Under the pieces are notes generated by a model. That model ran no database searches. It saw nothing but the letters and a program-made list of their open reading frames with translations, and was not told the origin of the DNA. Made by a program: the position numbers and the translations under genes. A stretch of 64,000 nucleotides of DNA, from assembly GCA_029204225.1 (NCBI GenBank), contig CM055106.1, forward strand, positions 1,593,378-1,657,377, written 5' to 3'. Origin of the DNA: Diphasiastrum complanatum. Taxonomy: Eukaryota; Streptophyta; Lycopodiopsida; Lycopodiales; Lycopodiaceae. This document shows positions 53,075-64,000 of the stretch, piece by piece. The stretch's first letter is position 1. Each line of letters opens with the position of its first letter.

Positions 53075-55228
53075 TTTCCTATCCATTACATCTCTAGCAT
53101 ATTCTGAATCTGAAAATCCAAAAACATTAGGTGATGATCCCTCATACAATATGCCAAAATCTCGAGTTCCAATGATGTGCCTCAAAACTCGCTTTCCTAG
53201 CTTCCAATGCTCCTCACTAGGATCTTGCATGAACTGACTCAATCTTCCAACACAATAGCTTAGACCAGGTCTAGTAATGGTTAGATAGATGAGTGAACCA
53301 ACTACCTTCCTATAGAGAGTAATGTCCTCGAAGGATCTTTCATTACCTCTTATACTTAGCTTTACATGAGACTCCATAGGTGTATCAATAGCTTTTGCAT
53401 CTACCATATGAAATCTTTCTAGAATAGAATTAGCATACTTCTCTTGACAAATGAAAGTAGATTGAGAAGATCTAATGACTTCTATTCCTAATGTGTAATG
53501 CAAATTACCAAGATCCTCTTCAAACTCCTTCTTAAAAGCATTCTTGATATCCTCCACATCTTGATTGTCTCCACCACTCAAGATGATATCATTCACATAG
53601 ATTAGCAAGATGGTAACATCATTTCCAACAAACCTATAGATCCAACAAAATCTACTAAAATCATCAATGAATGTTACATACATCTTAGCTCCACTATTGC
53701 TAATTGTAGTAGATCCATGAATATCCAAATGTACAAGTTGAAAAGGCTTTGTAGATCTAGAAATAGATCTAGTATAAGGTAGTATATGTGACTTAGACAA
53801 AGCACAAGACTCACAAACATGCTTGTCATTACTTAAGGAACTTGGAAGACCAATCACAACCTTCTTCCTTGCCATTACCTCCAATGACTTGAAGTTGAGG
53901 TGTCCCATCCTTTTGTGCCAAACCTCTTGAATAGAAATTTGCTCCCTTGCAACACATCCAACTTGGTTAGCAATAACACAAGCATCAAGTTTGAAAAACC
54001 TCCCTTGTCTTTTACCTTTTCCAATCAAGACATCCTTCCTTTTGATCAAACAAGCATCTCCATCAAACTCCACCTTGAGGCCCTTACTTAGCATTTGACT
54101 CACACTAACCAAATTCTTGGTAATAGATGGAATAAACAAGACATCCTCCAAATGAACATTCCTATTTGTAGAGAGAGAAATAGGAATTGTGCCAATCCCT
54201 TTGATTGCACACTTACCATCATTGGCCATGTAGATCACCTTCTTGTCATCTCCATATGCCAACAAAGAAGTGAAGTACTCTTTGTGAAAGGTCATGTGTG
54301 AACTTGCTCCACTATCAATCCACCAAGGATCTAGATCTCCATCATTAGCAAGCATACATGAAGACATCACAAAAGCATCATCATTTGCATCTTGAGCATC
54401 CAAACCATCCTCATCAAGAGTAAGATTACCTTGCTTGTCTCCTTGATCTCTCTTCTTCTTGTAGCACTCACTTGCAAAGTGTCCTTTGATGCCACAATAG
54501 AAGCACTTGAGCTTTGATCTATCCTTGTTTTTGTCACTTGAAGAAGCATCCACTTTATCTTGCCCTTTAGACCACTTACTTTTGGTTTTCCCCTTGAATT
54601 TGCCCTTTGTGAACATAGCATTCTCTTGAAGTGTCGATGTAGATCCACCTCTTGCTTGAAGCCTATATTCCTCATTGATCAAGATCTCTTGAAGATCCAT
54701 CAAACTTGGAAAAGTCTTTTGAATAGCAATACTTTGAACAATGTTAGCATGAGCATCCAACAAGCCATTAAGAATCACTTGAATAAGCTCTCCTTCCTTA
54801 ATGCTTTCATCTATGCAAGCTAACTCATCATTCAATGCTTTCATTCTCAAAACAAAAGTACTTGGACTTTCTTCATTCTTTTGCAAACAAGAAAAGATTT
54901 GCCTTCTTAGAGTCAACACTCTAGAAGTAGACTTGGATTCATAAAGCTTCTTCAATGAATTCCAAGCTTCCAAAGATGATGTGCACTTACCAACTTCCTT
55001 GATAAGTTCATTGGTAACATTCATCTTTATCATGTGTAGAGCCTTCTTGGCCCTCTTGTCATACCTCAATTGATCTTGTTGTGTTGCTGGTCTCTCCTCC
55101 AAACCTACAACAATATCCAAAACATTATTCATCTCAAGAAGTGACTCCATCCTCACTTTCCACAATGAATAGTTACTTAAGGTAAGCCTATCATTGGCTT
55201 CCAACATGACTCCAATTGAGGTTGCCAT
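53075..55228 (-). pseudogene. Ty1/copia E13 gag-pol with in-frame deletion, 3'-truncated
   Basis: ATG at 55228 (MATSIGVMLEANDRL). Gag, zinc knuckle CFYCGIKGHFASEC, protease DSGA and GAG_pre-integrase are intact, close to E11. In the integrase core the frame jumps from YVTFIDDFSRFCWIY to FVGNDVTILLIYVNDIILSG, so roughly 480 codons (rest of integrase and the RT fingers/palm) are deleted without breaking the frame. The RT box is YVND. The frame continues through RLSQFMQDPSEEHWKLGKR to RNase H SDSEYARDVMDRK, where E12 LTR 3 cuts it at 53075. It could still supply Gag and protease but not RT or integrase. Confidence 0.9.
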
Positions 55229-55816
55229 GTAGCAATGACCTGATCTTCTCTTTCAACCTGCTTCAATGCACAAAGAACTCCTTTGAACAACAACAAATGC
55301 TTTCAAAATAAATCACCAAGATTTGAAACTATCTCACAAATTCTCTTCTAGCACTTATCCAAGCAAATCAACACATAGAATCATGGAATCTTGATCAACC
55401 TATGATCTATTCTCAATCTAATGACTTTTGCCACTTCCTAATATTGAAACACACTCAAATGAAGTCCAACAATCTCACTATCTAAATATCCAATCAAAAT
55501 TATGGTTTTGACAAAATCACAAAAAATTGACTATTCCAAATCTACATGCAAATGCTGAAAATTTGATATGCAATCTATAAGCCACCACTTAGGCTTAACC
55601 AATGATCCGAAAATCGGCCAAATCTAGTATGTGAATTCAAAAATTGGAATTGAACAAGTATATTGACCTATTGAGTATTTTGATCTACAAAAGATCCAAT
55701 CTACAAAAGCAAAAAATCCGATTTTGGTGTAGAATCCTCTCTAGCATGCTCTAGACTTGATATCTTCACCAAATCATTGATAGATCTGATTTCCTCCTTC
55801 ATAACCTGAAACACAA
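55229..55816 (-). other. Leader of E13
   Basis: 588 bases between the primer site and gag, similar in length to the E11 leader. No ORF or repeat noted. Confidence 0.6.
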
Positions 55817-55828
55817 GCTCTGATACCA
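55817..55828 (-). other. Primer binding site of E13 (initiator Met tRNA)
   Basis: GCTCTGATACCA on the plus strand, that is TGGTATCAGAGC on the minus strand, next to the LTR end. Confidence 0.95.
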
Positions 55829-56464
55829 TGTGAAAGATTTCAGATCCTTAAGATCCAATCTACTTGAATGATCTTTGGTTAGAAAGAGAAATACACTACC
55901 GATCTCACCAATGTAGAAAAATTAGCATCTACACACAATTTGAGATGCAAACACTAATAGAACTTGATCAAACTTGAATGAAATTATTATGTACTGTTGA
56001 TATCTGTACAAAAGCAACAAGCTACTGTATTTCACACGTGTGGATCCAAAAATAACAAATATAGATCATTCTACACATAGAATTGCAAGCAATCACCAAG
56101 ATAGTGCACCAATGGGTAGTAGAACCCAAGAGAACCATGTATAAGCATGAAATGAGATAGAGAAGAGAGAAGATCACTCTCTCCACGAGTTACATCCTTT
56201 TATATCAGGTCCAAACCCTATTTGGCCACTTGGCTTTCCCACCAAAATGCTAACCCTACTAATTTTGGGTCTAGATTCAATGTAGCCAACTATTCAAATT
56301 GAATCTACTCAAACTCACATTCTAACTTTCCCACACTTTCAAAAAAGTTTTTATTCAAATGAAATTTAGACTAATGAACCTCTAAGTCTAAAACAAGTTT
56401 TGGCCTCAATATACCAAATATGAAAATATTGCAAAATGTGATGAAACTAGTTGAATCTTTCACA
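55829..56464 (-). repeat. 5' LTR of E13
   Basis: 636 bp with ends TGTGAAAGATT...AATCTTTCACA. Minus-strand TATAAAAGG near 56197-56205, followed by CTCGTGGAGAG near 56181. Palindrome variant TTCACACGTGTGG at 56031-56043. It stands inside E14's integrase gene, so E13 inserted into E14. Confidence 0.88.
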
Positions 56465-58416
56465 GTTTGCACATAAAATAGCTTCTCCCCAAAATGAAAT
56501 AGGAAGGGATGCATCTAATCTCATAGCTTTAGCACACTCACATAGTGTCCTATTCTTTCTCTCAGCTACTCCATTTTGTTGTGGAGTATATGTGCAAGTA
56601 AACTCTCTCCCAATGCCATTAGTTTCACAAAACTCTTTCATCCTATTGGAGATGTACTCCCCTCCATTATCACTTCTTAATACTTTCAAGCTAGTATTAC
56701 GTTGCTTTTCCACAAGAGTTTTGAAATTTACAAAGGACTCAAAAACTTCACTTTTCTTAGACAAGAGATAAACCCAAGAGTATCTTGATTTATCATCAAT
56801 AAAAGTGACATACATAAGAGCTCCACCATTTGATTCATGTGAAAATGAATGAACATCCGAGTGTATAAGGTCAAGAGGAGAGTTAGATCTTATCAAAGAT
56901 CTCTTGAAAGGAAGCTTATGAGATTTGGAGAGTCCACAAGCTTCACAAAGCTTGCCACACTTAGATATGGTTTTGGGAAGTCCTCTTGCTAGCTCCTTTG
57001 TCACCGTGGTCTCCATAGCTTTGTAGTTAGGATGGCCTAACCTTTTGTGCCATAATTGCACTTGAGTGAGCTCCTCCCTTGCCATGTTCACACTTCCAAC
57101 CATCACATTAGCATCCAATTTGAATACCCTCCCTTGCTTGAAACCACTAGCAATACATTTTTCATCTTTCAAGATAGAACATGCTCCATGCTTGAAATAT
57201 ACATCTAATCCACTATCCATAAGTTGTCCTACACTCAACAAGTTCTTTGTAACTAAAGGTACACAAAGAACATTGTCTAGATCTACTTTTTTAGATGATC
57301 CTAGACATAAAGGAATGGATCCAACACCTGCAATCTCACATTCTTGATCACTTGTAGTGAAGATAAATCTCTTAGAACTATTGTAAGAAAGTAGATTAGA
57401 AAAGTAGTCTTTTTGGTGAGTCATGTGAGAGCTTGCCCCACTATCAATCCACCAAGTGTCTTGATTAGATGTTTGTGGTGAGGATACCATCAAAGATAGA
57501 TTGCCTTCTTCCTCCTCCTCAAGCACAAGATTGCCTTGATTGTCCTTCTCTTGGGCATTCTTCTTCTTGTAGCCCTCGGATGCAAAATGTCCCTTTTTTC
57601 CACAAAAGAAACACTTTAGCTTCTTCTTGTCCTTCTTGCTCTTGCCTTTGGAACTTGATGCTCCATCTTTGTTCTTCATCTCCATGTCTTGAGTCTTCTT
57701 GGATGGAAACTTCTTCTTCTTGCCTTTCAAAGAAAAGTTAGCTTTTTCATCACCATCATTCAAAGATAAGGAACTCATCCTACTTTTGATATGAAGCATT
57801 CTACTCTCCTCACTAACAAGCACACTTTGAAGTTTTTCAATACTAGGAAGTGAATCTTGAATAGCAAAGGTTTGAACAAGATTGGAATAATCATCTCCTA
57901 ATCCATTCAAAATAATTTGAACTAATTCATCATCTTTGATTTTATCATCTATAAAAGACAACTCCTTACATAATTTTAGGCACTTTCACTACTTTCTTTC
58001 ATGCTTTGAAGGATTTGATTCCTAAGCATGAGTATCCTTGAAGTGTTCTTGGATCCATAAATGGCTTTTAATGAATCCCATGCCTCTTTGGATGTGGTAC
58101 ATGATGAGATTTCTTTCAAAAGTTCATTGCTTACATTCATTTTTATGCAATGTAATGCAAGTCTACATCTCTTTTTGTACTTAACCAACTCAACTCCTCC
58201 TTGAGGTTCTACTTCCACCTCAAGTACTATGTCATAAAGATCATGAAGTACAAGCAAAGACTCCATTCGAACTATCCATGTAGCATAATTAGTGGATGTA
58301 AGTCTTTCACTAGCTTCAAGCAAAAAACCACCCATTGATGCCATTTTTGAATGTGAAAAAGCACTAGAAACTCTTATGGTTTCTCTAAGAGATCTGAACC
58401 TAAAGTCTTCTAGCAA
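56465..58416 (-). pseudogene. Ty1/copia E14 gag-protease-integrase, 3'-truncated
   Basis: The gag ATG is probably at MASMGGFLLEASERL, about 24 codons inside the open frame that begins at 58416. A frameshift near 57965-57980 separates the first 120 codons from the rest (57961-56465). The zinc knuckle reads CFFCGKKGHFASEG, so the last Cys ligand is Gly. Protease DSGA is intact, as are GAG_pre-integrase (LWHKRLGHPNYKAME) and the integrase core up to SFWGEAILCAN, where E13's LTR starts. RT and RNase H are missing. A different subfamily from E11-E13. Confidence 0.88.
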
Positions 58417-58934
58417 TTTAGAAAGATTATAGACTCAATCCTATCACTCATGAACCAATCTAGAATGATGGAAATTTAGATTCTAGTCTCAAACTTGCAA
58501 AATCACTCCTTAATCTTTGATTTTTAGCAATTTCTCTCTTAAACTTCAACATACACTCAAAAAATCAGAGAAGATCAATTAGTGCACCTAATTCAAGCTT
58601 CAATTTTAATTTTTTGGCTGATCTAATCCAAGAATTAATCAAGGGATTAGATTCACTATGGAAATTGCTTGATTTTGCACCAAAAATCACTCAAATTGGG
58701 TATGTGAGTCAAATTCTACAAATTTCTGAATTTTCTTAGTCAAAACGGGAGCTGTACGGCCTCACACGTGTGAAAAGGGTTCCTACGACCCACAACAAGA
58801 TCTGAACCAAAAATTTTGATAATAGCTATCAAATCCAACTCGCTACACAAAATTTGACTAGTTTCCAAAAAACTGCTAATTTTGGCTTTGGTTTGGATTA
58901 ACCCTATCAATTTCAACAAAACCTCTTGTACTAG
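58417..58934 (-). other. Leader of E14
   Basis: About 520 bases, no gene. Contains GTACGGCCTCACACGTG followed by TGAAAA (58755-58776), another near copy of the LTR palindrome, here outside the LTR. Confidence 0.6.
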
Positions 58935-58946
58935 GCTCTGATACCA
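58935..58946 (-). other. Primer binding site of E14 (initiator Met tRNA)
   Basis: GCTCTGATACCA on the plus strand; TGGTATCAGAGC on the minus strand. Confidence 0.95.
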
Positions 58947-59739
58947 TGTGAAAAAAGTACAAAAAGGACCAAGAGTGGATCCTAATCTGATCTTCAAGAG
59001 GGATTGGTTGTCAGATTACTTGATCTATCAATCTACTTGAGATTAATTCTAGATACAAAATCCTAACAAGAACAATCATTAATTGAAGGTAGGTGTACTT
59101 TCTGGTTTCACACATGTGAAACACTGTCTGAGTACGGACTCCAACTTGAAAATCAATAGAAACTCAAAACAATCAAAACAAATGTAGACAAATGGAGAGA
59201 ATCACTCAAAATTGCTTCCAAAACCAAGATTGGTGTCTCACATTGATTATGGCCAAATAAGCCTCTATATATACACTTTTGGAGCTCGAGATACTGATCA
59301 TGCATTAGATCTCACACGTGTGATAATGCCTTGTCACCATCATGCAATTTGACACTTGGATCAAAACTTCCCATTTTGGGCATTTTTGGTCTATTTTCCT
59401 ACTATATGGAGATCTTCATAGAAATCTTCTAGAAGCAAAAAACTCGCCTGCTTTAGCTATTTCCACACATGTGAGCTGTCTCTACACATGGGATGTGACA
59501 CCTATTGAAAATATTTGGCTCATGCAATCATTAGATTGGTGCCAAGTGTCATATCTCTAGAAAAGTAGTTTGTGGTCATTGTAGCCACTAGAACTTGAAT
59601 TAAATCATATGTACAACATATATTATTATGGTAAATGAAAAGTACACTAGTTTCACACGTGGGAACATGCTCCACACGTGTGTCTATCCTATATACAAGA
59701 TTTTTGGCCTCTACCAAGCTTATTTTTGCATTTTTCACA
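58947..59739 (-). repeat. 5' LTR of E14
   Basis: 793 bp, TGTGAAAAAAGTAC...GCATTTTTCACA. Minus-strand TATATATAGAGG near 59263-59275. It carries several palindrome variants: TTCACACATGTGAA (59107-59120) with GTACGGAC, TCACACGTGTGA (59312-59323), TTTCACACGTGGG (59650) and CCACACGTGTG (59672). Confidence 0.85.
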
Positions 59740-60359
59740 TCAACCCACTGCCCCGAATAAATGGAATAAAATCCACATTGCTTTCAATAATACATTTTCT
59801 TGGAAATTAGATGAACACGAGCATTTTGATAAGATAAAATATATGCAAGTGGGGTAAGAAGTGCTAGATGTTTATATTTAAAATTTTAGATATTGTCATT
59901 CTGAATTTGATCAACAAATATTACAATTATTCTTTTTGAGTGGTCTTTCATGAGATACCACTCAAAATGGAGTTAGGAGTAATAAGCTAGAAGTATTTGA
60001 TAATGTTATTAAGCTTGCAATGATTTACCACAATACAATAGCACTGAACTCATAAAAAAACAAGAAAAAAAATACTACATTGGTTATTCCACTTAATAAA
60101 AGGTAGTTAGAAATGAGTCATATTGCCCACCTGAACTTTTCAGAAGAAAACGACAAAGTTGGATCCCAAGGTGTAAGCAACGAGCAAGTTAGAAGGACTT
60201 TGATTCTTATGCATGGAAAGAGATCAACAGGCAAAGGATTGCTCAAAGCATAAGGAGTAGGATAAGACTTCAAATGTGGATCAACTTGTTGTGTTTGGCT
60301 ATTTCAAGTCAAATCGTTAAGATCAAGATAGGAAAAAAAAAAGCTCATCTCAAAAGTTT
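59740..60359. other. Non-coding stretch, nothing recognised
   Basis: About 620 bases of A/T-rich sequence right of the E14 LTR with stops in all frames and no repeat I can identify. This may be the pre-insertion target DNA of E14. Confidence 0.5.
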
Positions 60360-60800
60360 ACCTCTTCCTTAAGGTTCAAATAATAGCTTCTATGCCAAGT
60401 TTAGCTCTAAAGAACTCAAACTTGTCTTTACTTAGGGATTCAATAAATATATCAGCTAGTTGTATTGTTGTGCTATAATGAGCTACATTCACATCCTTCG
60501 AACACAATGTTTCATGTATAAAATGTATTTTAGTTCAATATGCTTTGTTTTGTCATGAAATACTGGATTTTTTGCTAGATGTATTCCTCTTTGGCTATAA
60601 CTGAAGATGATCATAGTTTGTGTTTGTTTCATGCCAATCTCACTTAATAGTTGTCATGGCTCACATACCTCAAAACTCATTTGGTAGCTTTCCAATGATC
60701 CATCATCGTTGCTGAAATAAACTGACTAACCAATATCTAGTTGTGTGGTGATAAGATATATGAGGCTTCCTATGATCGATGTGTGATAACTTCTTACCAA
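60360..60800 (-). pseudogene. Ty1/copia RNase H remnant E15
   Basis: On the minus strand: SQRGIHLAKNPVFHDKTKHIELKY (split LAKNPVFHDKTKHIELKY), then, after stops, AHYSTTIQLADIFIESLSKD and FEFFRAKLGIEA. These are the end of copia RNase H and the ADIFTKAL-type tail. Heavily decayed; upstream RT sequence is only hinted at to about 60800. Confidence 0.7.
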
Positions 60801-60944
60801 CCTCACTAACTCTAGTTAATGGCTTGTCTGAGAAGACACTCTCTGACAAACTCCTACATCTAATTGTCTTAATTTAATTAGAACAATATTTACAAGCTAA
60901 GTATCTAATAGGGCTTAGTAGACAATAATTGATAGTACATTATT

Positions 60945-61970
60945 GTGTTTGCTTCATACCAATGTTGTAGCCAAACTTCCTTGAGTTGCTTAGCTCAACG
61001 CTTTATATTTAGCTTTATTGGTCGAAATAATCTGAATCTGATGAAGGATACAAAGTGCATGTTGGCCCAGGAATACAAGATGACTGACATGGGTCCAGCC
61101 CACTATTGTCTCGGAATCCAAATTCAACGAGATCGACCCAGTAGACTAATCTTTATCAGTCAACAACGATATCTCAACAAAGTGTTGGAAAAGTATGGAA
61201 TGGCCAACTGCAAACCCAGTCACTTTCCACTCGAGCCTAGACTAAAACTATCAAAGGAACAACTGAGGCAGAAAAGGAGGAGATGAAGCACTACCCATTT
61301 CAATCCATCATCGGCTCACTGATGTACGCAATGATCTGTACACCTTGCATATTCGATCAGTACACTCAGCCAATTCCTGTCAAATCCAGACATAGCTCAT
61401 TGGAAAGTGCTAACAAAGGTCATGAAGTACATTCAAGCAACGACAACTCTCATCTGCTATGGAGGCAACCAAATTGCCAATATACTTGAAGCCGACACAA
61501 ATGTAGATTGGGCAGGAGATGTCAACACCAGAAAATCAACTTCTGGATTTGTATTTTTATACAACCAAGGCCCAATCTCATGGAATAGCTGGAAGCAGAC
61601 CTCCGTTGTATTATCATCAATAGAATCCGAATACATAGTTGCTACAAATGCAACCAAAGAGGCGATCTGGCTTAGGCAACTGCTTGCAGACCTCAGTCTT
61701 GCACAACCACTTCCTACAACAATCTATTGTGACAATCAAGGCACAATAGCGCTATCTCTCAATCCGAGATTTCACTCTCGAAGCAAACATATAGAAATCA
61801 GGTATCACTACCTTAGAGAGAAAGTGCACAATAATGAAGTAGTATTGATTTTCTGGAGAACAAATTACATGGCAGTACATTACTTCACAAAGGCTCTATC
61901 AAAAGAGCAACATCTCAGATTTAACGATATGTTAAATCTGAAGATCAAAGTTTTTCAGGATCCACATTAA
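60945..61970 (+). pseudogene. Ty1/copia pol 3' part E16 (RT end to RNase H)
   Basis: RT connection (EYKMTDMGPAHYCLGIQIQR, FISQQRYLNKVLEKYGMANC) to a stop at 61286; a frameshifted bridge (HYPFQSIIGSLMYAMICT); then RNase H in the frame 61407-61970: WAGDVNTRKSTSGFVFLYN, VVLSSIESEYIVATNATKEA, YCDNQGTIALSLNPRFHSRS, KHIEIRYHYLREKV and a tail ending FQDPH. RNase H looks well preserved. This family differs from E1-E14. Upstream gag, integrase and most of RT are missing. Confidence 0.88.
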
Positions 61971-61977
61971 GGGGGAG
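61971..61977 (+). other. Polypurine tract of E16
   Basis: AAGGGGGAG immediately before TGTTAGATTTC, the typical copia arrangement. Confidence 0.85.
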
Positions 61978-62096
61978 TGTTAGATTTCTTATGCTCAGCC
62001 TTAAACAAATCGTTCAAGTAATGAGCATCCTGAAAAACCGAAGGCCGACAACATATTTTTAAGCCTTCACATTTTTCCCCTTTGAGATTTTCTATG

Positions 62097-62380
62097 CCTT
62101 AGAAATCATTATAAGGCACCTTCGCCTTTTTCGCTCCTTAGTGAAAAGTGCGACACACTGGCCAAGTGGCCAGACTACCTTAGAAATCATTTTAAGGCAC
62201 CTTCGCCTTTTTCGCTCCTTAGCGAAAAATGCGACACACTGGCCAAGTGGCCGGAATACCTTAGAAATCATTTTTAAGGCATCTTCGTCTTTTTCTCTCC
62301 TTAGCGAAAAATGTGACACACTGGCCAAGTGGCCAGAATACCTTAGAAATCATTTTTAAGGCACCTTCGCCTTTTCGGCC
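62097..62380 (+). repeat. 81-82 bp tandem repeat, about 3.5 units, in the E16 LTR
   Basis: Units start at 62097, 62178, 62259 and 62341, each with CCTTAGAAATCATT, AAGGCACCTTCGCC (or one variant) and GACACACTGGCCAAGTGGCC. The last unit is partial. Because 81 is a multiple of three, spurious ORFs run through it on the minus strand. Confidence 0.92.
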
Positions 62381-62610
62381 TTTTTCGTTTTTCCCACATT
62401 TTTGGCTGACCAACTTCGCCAACTTATGAGTAACCCTAAAAACAGCTGGACAAACAAATATCCCAAAGGTGGCGGTTACCAACTTTTGTACAGACTGGCA
62501 TAAATAGCGGACATGGGGAGGGGGCGCAGGGAGGGCAAAGGGAGCGCATGTGGGGAGGATGCAAGGGTGGGAGCTTGGGGAGGGTGCAGGGAGGCATGCA
62601 AGGGAGGGGA

Positions 62611-62720
<110 letters not shown>

Positions 62721-63044
62721 CCGCACACACACACACACACACCATCGGCCGCCCGCCGCCCGTCATCGACGACACACTTCGTTAGTGTATGTGTGTATAT
62801 ATGTATATATACATGTGTGTGTGTGTGTGTACCTAATATGTATGCAAGAGCTATAATATTGTAAGTGATCCTTTATGAAAAAATAAAATTTTCTAGATCA
62901 TGCTTGTTTTCCCTTCAAACAAGAACATTTTTCCAAAAACTAAATGTGAGCTCCATTTTTAGTAGTCAAAATTTTGAGCGTTTCTTCATGGTGTATGTAA
63001 TGAAGCTACAAAACTAACTGTCGTGAGGGAGAAAATTGGGCCAT

Positions 63045-63140
63045 CCCTTTTGGTTTGGTAGGATAAAGTTCTAGAGAGAGGGCTTTATGCCCGTGAGATT
63101 CAAGATTCAAACCCCAAGGGTAGGGCCAAAGGAACAAAGC
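63045..63140 (+). mobile_element. Possible tRNA-derived SINE fragment
   Basis: TTGGTAGGATAAAG, then GAGGGCTTTATGCCCGTGAG and GATTCAAACCCC resemble a pol III box A region, a tRNA-like middle and a box B (GATTCAAACCC). Plant SINEs have a similar layout. No poly-A or T tail or duplication is clear, so this is tentative. Confidence 0.3.
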
Positions 63141-63169
63141 CTCCCAGCTTCAAACTTTAGCCCACTTAA

Positions 63170-64000
63170 ACACCACTCGTGTCATAATGTCTATTGAGGG
63201 CTATCAAACAAATTGTCTGGCTTCTTGTATGTGTAATGCCTTTCCTAGGGAAGTTTAGGAGGTGTTTAAGACAATTCTCCTGTGTAGTGGAGTCGCCAAT
63301 GTCACATTGATATTAGACAAACCAATTTAGCATCATTATTTTGGTTTATTTTCGCGAACTAGAATTTGTACTACATAGAGAAATCGGCAATGTTTTGTCG
63401 GTTATACCCAATCAACCACGCTAGTTGAGTTATATTTTGGTTTTTCAGTTTGTTTTCAGTTTCCTTTGTTTTGGTTTTTTTTTTTAATTTCCTTGTATTT
63501 TTGAGAGCACCATCGTAGGGATTTCAAATTTAAGCAAATGCTGAATGGAAAGTGAGATGAGGTACCCCAAAAGCAAGCTGGTAAATCAAATAATATATTC
63601 TAAATGGGTAAATGTAAATTGCTATTATTTGTTTTGTTTTTAATTAGGTCAAGAATATGCTTGCTTTGAGAATTTAATTGATTTATTTTGATTTAATTAA
63701 ATATATTTTTTAAGTTTTTTTTTTGAGAAAAAAGAGTGGTGCGCCTTGCTGCACGAGGTGTGTGCAGTCGCGAGTCGAACTCGTGACGCGTGAGTGTATT
63801 TCATTTTCGCTTCTTCAATATTTTTGCCGGCTGCAAAACAGCCCTGTTCACACTCGCACGTGGTAAATCTCGATTTAGTATTCATAGCCACGTTGTATGC
63901 GTGAGAGTTTATGTGAGGTATCATTTTCAGTCTTTCGGGCATTCGTCATTTGCGTTTTAGTTTTATTTAGATAAGAAAAAGTTCTGTTCACATTGGAGAT
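63170..64000. other. Non-coding stretch, nothing firmly recognised
   Basis: A/T-rich, no convincing ORF. On the minus strand GAGTTCGACTC near 63770-63785 resembles a box B and is followed about 50 bases later by an A-run (63711-63727 complement), which could be a second decayed SINE. There is no clear box A. Confidence 0.4.

Noticed and set aside
63750-63800. A tRNA-like T-arm (GAGTTCGACTC) on the minus strand
   Set aside because: No acceptor stem, D-arm or box A could be found, so no tRNA gene is called; at most a decayed SINE.

Overview
The window is land-plant nuclear DNA made almost entirely of transposable elements. The evidence is Ty1/copia elements primed by initiator-Met tRNA (TGGTATCAGAGC), Ty3/gypsy elements with the tRNA-Asp type site TGGCGCCGTTGCCGGGGA, a hAT transposon with a BED finger and DUF659 domain, and long TA and TC microsatellites. 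I recognise no ordinary host gene, rRNA, tRNA or CRISPR array. The plant lineage cannot be fixed from this sequence alone. Elements are numbered E1-E16 below.

Layout. 1-4830: copia fragment E1 (+), cut by copia E2 (-, with its 3' LTR at 636-1248), followed by a copia integrase scrap E3 (-). 4833-8214: decayed gypsy E4 (+) with an extra ORF (ORF3) after pol; solo LTR E5 sits inside its integrase with a 5-bp target duplication. 9390-10979: a non-coding repeat, then copia E6 (+) with its LTR. 11229-11796: a cluster of perfect hairpins. 11956-18157: a GC-rich hAT element E7 embedded in (TA)n, with a four-exon transposase and a second small convergent gene. 18257-22450: copia E8 (-). 22451-26020: gypsy E9 (-). 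26021-42989: gypsy E10 (+), inserted in E9's reverse transcriptase, with an internal inversion and an intact copia E11 (32445-38305) inserted in it. 42990-53074: copia array E12 (+) with three LTRs, one full-length gag-pol and a second partial copy fused in frame to about 1.2 kb of unrelated coding-like sequence. 53075-59739: nested copia E13 and E14 (both -). 60360-62880: copia fragments E15 (-) and E16 (+), the latter with an LTR rich in tandem repeats. The last kilobase holds at most a SINE-like sequence.

Activity and age. E11 has LTRs that look identical by eye, a TCAAG target duplication and an open 1316-codon gag-pol, so it is very young and could be autonomous. The first copy of E12 also has an open 1317-codon gag-pol. 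The other retroelements carry stops, frameshifts, active-site changes or deletions. E10 into E9, E11 into E10, E13 into E14 and E5 into E4 give a partial insertion order.

Most notable: (1) the three-LTR E12 array with the in-frame foreign segment and mismatched U3 regions; (2) an extra gypsy ORF present in three elements behind its own conserved TATA and start-region block; (3) a 14-bp palindrome TTCACACGTGTGAA shared by otherwise different LTRs, which looks like two LTR ends joined around CG; (4) the two-gene hAT element with GGTACC subterminal arrays; (5) a clean inversion inside E10's gag-protease region.
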